Assembly (NCBI GenBank): GCA_003242315.1
Contig: QGUY01000142.1
Coordinates: 1-9,888, forward strand
From: Bacteroidota bacterium
GTDB taxonomy: Bacteria; Bacteroidota; Bacteroidia; Cytophagales; Cyclobacteriaceae
Length of the DNA stretch: 9,888 nucleotides
Direction of reading: 5' to 3'
The translations under genes and the position numbers were made by a program. Positions 6,942 through 9,888 of the stretch are shown here, one piece after another; position 1 is the stretch's first letter; each line of letters opens with the position of its first letter. The notes under the pieces are model-generated. The model was given only the letters and a program-made list of their open reading frames with translations, was not told where the DNA came from and made no database searches.

Positions 6942-9888
6942 TTAAATCCCTAAATCGGGTATAGAAAGCTTGGCTACGGGCATCAATCTTTCCTGTCCGA
7001 GTGTAAAAGACATCAGCGGAGCACTGTTGGAGGTAACGATCCAGGTCCGTGTCGTGCCCGACCTGACCTCGCCTATCGCTTTGGCGTCGGTTCTTACGCA
7101 GAAGCCACTCCTGGCTGGTGGGATTAGAGTGAATGTGCCATCGCCATTGCCGAGGGCGCATACACCGATTCCCGCATCAAAGAATCCCCAGAGGGTTTCC
7201 TCGGAAAAAGAGTTACCGACGGCGAGGAAGTCGAGGTTGCCGTCGTTGTTAAGATCAGTAACTGATATGCTGTTGATGGGGCTGACTTGTATTTCTGATG
7301 GCAGGGGATGTAATTCAAATTCACCGTTGCCAAGGTTCTCTATGTAACTTGATTCAAAGCAGTCTGCTCGTATGACGATCATTCCATCCCTTCCCAGGAA
7401 GTCGAGTATCTGACCCATCTCCAGCCTTCCGTACTGTTCGTACGTTCGGAGGAGTTTCCGCAGGCTGGCAATTTGGCTGGTCATGGTTTCCCGGTAATGA
7501 ACCGGGTACTCTTTTCCATTGATGTATTTTGAAATGAAAGGATCCACCGACCCGTTAGCATCAAAGTCCTTCGCATAAATCGACACCGGTTCGTTTTCAC
7601 GAATCTGCAGAAAGGAGTTTAGCCCCATGTTACCCGCAAGGAAATCGATATCCCCATCGTTATCAAAGTCGCCTGACGCAAGACTGTACCACCAGCCTGT
7701 CTTAAGTGTTTTTGATTTTGTGAAATGACCATTGTCATTCTTGAAAATGGTGATGGGCATCCATTCGCCTGCGACGATGAGCTCGGCCCATCCATCGTTG
7801 TCCGTATCGGTGAACAGTGCGCTCGTCACCATGCCCACTGAATCCAGTCCAACACTTACGGACCGCGTCACATCTTCAAAGTTGCCGTGTCCGTCGTTTC
7901 TTAAAAGGTAGCTACGGGGTGAAAAAGGATAGGACATCGGCACTACACGCCCTCCCACAAAAAGATCCAAATCGCCATCGTTGTCGAAATCGCCGGCAAT
8001 GGCGCAGCTTCCGCTGCTTTCAATTTTCGGCAATGCTTCCTGATGCAGCGTGAACTTTCCCTTGCCGTCGTTCTTGTACAGTCGATCCTGATAGTGCTCC
8101 ACATTGGTACCGAACTCGCTGCTTCCGCTAACGCAATAGAGGTCAAGGTCTCCATCGTTATCCGCATCGAACAGAAGGACGCCCACATCTTCCGACGTCT
8201 TGCTTTCCAGAGAATCGATCCGGTATCCGCCCCCGGGCATGCTGAAGAATAACTTTGCGCTCTGGTTCGCCGGTCCCCCGATAACGAAATCATCCAGTCC
8301 ATCGCCGTTCATGTCGCCAACCGACAGACATGGTCCGAGTCTGGAGAACTTATGTGGAAGCGTGGCCTGTCCGTGTTTGTAGTCCACAAAATCGCGCTCT
8401 GGTTGAATCAGTCCTGGCGCCGGTGACCCCACGGTAAAGAGTGGGGTTGGACGGGGGGCAGGTTGATATCTATTCTTTGCGTTTTTGTGATCGGCAGTAA
8501 TGATCTTATTGACTTCGACAGGACCGATAACTTCCTTCAAGCCATTCGGCCATACGATGACGACGGAGTCTATGCTTCTCGCCGTGCCGAGTCCGAAATG
8601 CATGATCGGCTCAACACTCGAAAGATAACCGCGTTGAATGTATTGCTCCCCGTAGCAGGATTGACCATTGGCATGTACCCACACCTTTGAACCAATACCG
8701 TGTGGGTTGCCTGACGGTCCATTGAATTGTATACGGAGGAAAGCAGCTCCTTTCCCGGCGGAAGGATTGATTGTGTTCTCGTAAATACGCGCCGGTTCAT
8801 TGAGGTTGTTCGTGATGAGATCGAGGTCACCATCGTTGTCAAGGTCTGCGTATGCCGCACCGGTTGCATATGATGGTTTGTCAAGTCCCCACTTTGCGGA
8901 TACGTTTTCGAATTGAAAGTTGCCCTTGTTGTGAAAGAGGAAGTCTGGTTTAAACACGCCCGTCAGGTCGCGGATAGCCTTAATGGCGTTTTTCTTTTTA
9001 AGTTCGTCTGTTCCGAACATGGAAGCGTCTTTGCTGTATGAGACGAAGTCCATGTTCGTGACATCTTTGGGATAACCGTTTGTGATAAAGATGTCGCGGA
9101 GTCCGTCGTTGTCAAAATCGGCCAGCAACGTGGCCCAGCTCCAGTCGGTAGCGTAGATTCCACTCTGGTAGCCAATGTCGCTGAATGTGAAGTTGCCGTT
9201 GTTTCGTTGCAGCACGTTGCGTATGTACTGCGGCTGATAGTTCATCGCGAGGCTTTTCATGAATCGGTCATAACCTGTTCCAGAGAACATCGTCTTCTGA
9301 CGGAGGTTATCATCCGGCATCATGTCGAGCACGACAAGATCGTTGAATCCGTCGTTGTTAAGGTCGGCCATATCTGCTCCCATCCCATTAAATTCCTGGT
9401 GGTTCATGTAGGCGCTGATTTCGTCGCGGAAGGTGCCGTCGCCCTGGTTAATGTATAGATGGTCAGATGACAGGAAGTCGTTAGCGCAGTATACATCAGG
9501 CCATCCGTCTTCGTTGAAATCGTTGATTACAATTCCGAGGCCCCATCCTTCTGCAAGGATGCCGGCTTCGGCTGAAACGTCGGTAAATCTCATCGATCCA
9601 CCTTCCCGTGTTTCGTTGCGGTATAGTCTGTCAACGCTCTTTCCGGTTCCGTCTGTGCGTTGGCCAATCGGTGCGTTGCGTGTGTAGTTTTCTATGGCGT
9701 TGGTGAGGAGGTACAGGTCGAGGTCGCCATCCAGGTCGTAATCAAAAAATGCTGCCAGTGTTGAGTAACTTGAGTCGGCCACTCCAAGTTCTCTTGCCCG
9801 GTCTTCAAATCGGGGAATTCCATTTTCGTCAGGACCGAGATTAATGAGGAACATGTCGGTACGCGTTTGTCGGGATCGTGATGAATCG
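6942..9888 (-). CDS. FG-GAP/VCBS-repeat protein with central UnbV_ASPIC domain (N-terminus outside window)
   Basis: The frame is open from the window's right edge to the TAA at 6942-6944, giving 981 visible residues. The ATG at 9854 is internal, because eleven in-frame codons precede it without a stop and the family has further N-terminal repeats. Counting from that ATG, twelve calcium-loop-like motifs of the type DxDxDGxxD occur: five in the first part (for example DYDLDGDLD at 38, DFNEDGWPD at 112, DLDNDGDLD at 337), then an ASPIC/UnbV domain (about 370-455, with GIGSKVWV and VVIVWPNGLKEVIG), then seven more (for example DMNGDGLDD at 514). The eleventh is degenerate (DFDANGSVD). Such repeats fold as seven-bladed propellers; two propellers flanking ASPIC are likely. 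These are secreted or lipid-anchored surface proteins of 1000 or more residues, abundant in Cytophagales and often near SusC/SusD genes, with no established activity. The gene ends about 150 bases before the receptor gene, which has its own operators, so a functional link is not supported. Confidence 0.9.
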   Translation of the reverse strand, partial: DSSRSRQTRTDMFLINLGPDENGIPRFEDRARELGVADSSYSTLAAFFDYDLDGDLDLYLLTNAIENYTRNAPIGQRTDGTGKSVDRLYRNETREGGSMRFTDVSAEAGILAEGWGLGIVINDFNEDGWPDVYCANDFLSSDHLYINQGDGTFRDEISAYMNHQEFNGMGADMADLNNDGFNDLVVLDMMPDDNLRQKTMFSGTGYDRFMKSLAMNYQPQYIRNVLQRNNGNFTFSDIGYQSGIYATDWSWATLLADFDNDGLRDIFITNGYPKDVTNMDFVSYSKDASMFGTDELKKKNAIKAIRDLTGVFKPDFLFHNKGNFQFENVSAKWGLDKPSYATGAAYADLDNDGDLDLITNNLNEPARIYENTINPSAGKGAAFLRIQFNGPSGNPHGIGSKVWVHANGQSCYGEQYIQRGYLSSVEPIMHFGLGTARSIDSVVIVWPNGLKEVIGPVEVNKIITADHKNAKNRYQPAPRPTPLFTVGSPAPGLIQPERDFVDYKHGQATLPHKFSRLGPCLSVGDMNGDGLDDFVIGGPANQSAKLFFSMPGGGYRIDSLESKTSEDVGVLLFDADNDGDLDLYCVSGSSEFGTNVEHYQDRLYKNDGKGKFTLHQEALPKIESSGSCAIAGDFDNDGDLDLFVGGRVVPMSYPFSPRSYLLRNDGHGNFEDVTRSVSVGLDSVGMVTSALFTDTDNDGWAELIVAGEWMPITIFKNDNGHFTKSKTLKTGWWYSLASGDFDNDGDIDFLAGNMGLNSFLQIRENEPVSIYAKDFDANGSVDPFISKYINGKEYPVHYRETMTSQIASLRKLLRTYEQYGRLEMGQILDFLGRDGMIVIRADCFESSYIENLGNGEFELHPLPSEIQVSPINSISVTDLNNDGNLDFLAVGNSFSEETLWGFFDAGIGVCALGNGDGTFTLIPPARSGFCVRTDAKAIGEVRSGTTRTWIVTSNSAPLMSFTLGQERLMPVAKLSIPDLGI

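Noticed and set aside
7220..9760. Many similar short DNA segments (variants of CCATCGTTGTC) spread across the right third, considered as a repeat array
   Set aside because: They are spaced irregularly, diverge at third positions, and all encode the DxDNDG motifs of the FG-GAP protein; this is protein repetition, not a CRISPR or DNA repeat array.

Overview
The window most likely comes from a member of the Bacteroidota, and the Cytophagales (Chryseolinea-like) fit best. The evidence is a TonB-dependent receptor with an N-terminal carboxypeptidase-regulatory-like domain, a very long ASPIC/UnbV-type FG-GAP protein of the sort common in that order, almost no Shine-Dalgarno sequences, and a roughly balanced base composition. 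The genus is a guess. No RNA gene, CRISPR array, insertion sequence or phage gene is visible.

Layout: (1) Bases 1-463, plus strand, hold the C-terminal half of a YihY/BrkB-family inner-membrane protein. (2) Bases 557-1003, plus strand, hold a small DUF1761-type membrane protein that is interrupted by one in-frame TAA at 632-634; a Bacteroidota-like promoter lies at 485-514. (3) Bases 973-6791, minus strand, hold an iron-uptake cluster. In transcription order these are a TonB-dependent siderophore receptor (4380-6791), a PepSY-associated membrane protein of the ferric-siderophore-reductase type (3177-4376, separated by only 3 bases), and, after about 160 non-coding bases, a second TonB-dependent receptor of the BtuB/CirA type (973-3015). 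The last gene overlaps the end of the DUF1761 gene tail to tail. (4) Bases 6942-9888, minus strand, hold a large FG-GAP/VCBS protein with a central UnbV_ASPIC domain, whose N-terminus lies outside the window.

The best regulatory signal is a pair of matching AT-rich palindromes (core wTTAGA-N5-TCTAAA) just upstream of the siderophore receptor. One is a perfect 12+12-base inverted repeat at 6845-6871. The other, at 6790-6806, touches the start codon. The spacing and downstream genes suggest Fur-type (iron-responsive) repression, though the regulator cannot be seen here.

Proposed working model: a ferric siderophore enters through the 4380-6791 receptor using TonB energy. The PepSY protein in the inner membrane reduces the ferric complex to release iron. 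The second receptor imports another, unidentified ligand. The flanking BrkB, DUF1761 and FG-GAP genes have no evident link to iron. I see no clearly undescribed system. The points most worth checking are the nonsense codon in the DUF1761 gene, the twin operator, and the unusual C-terminus of the second receptor.
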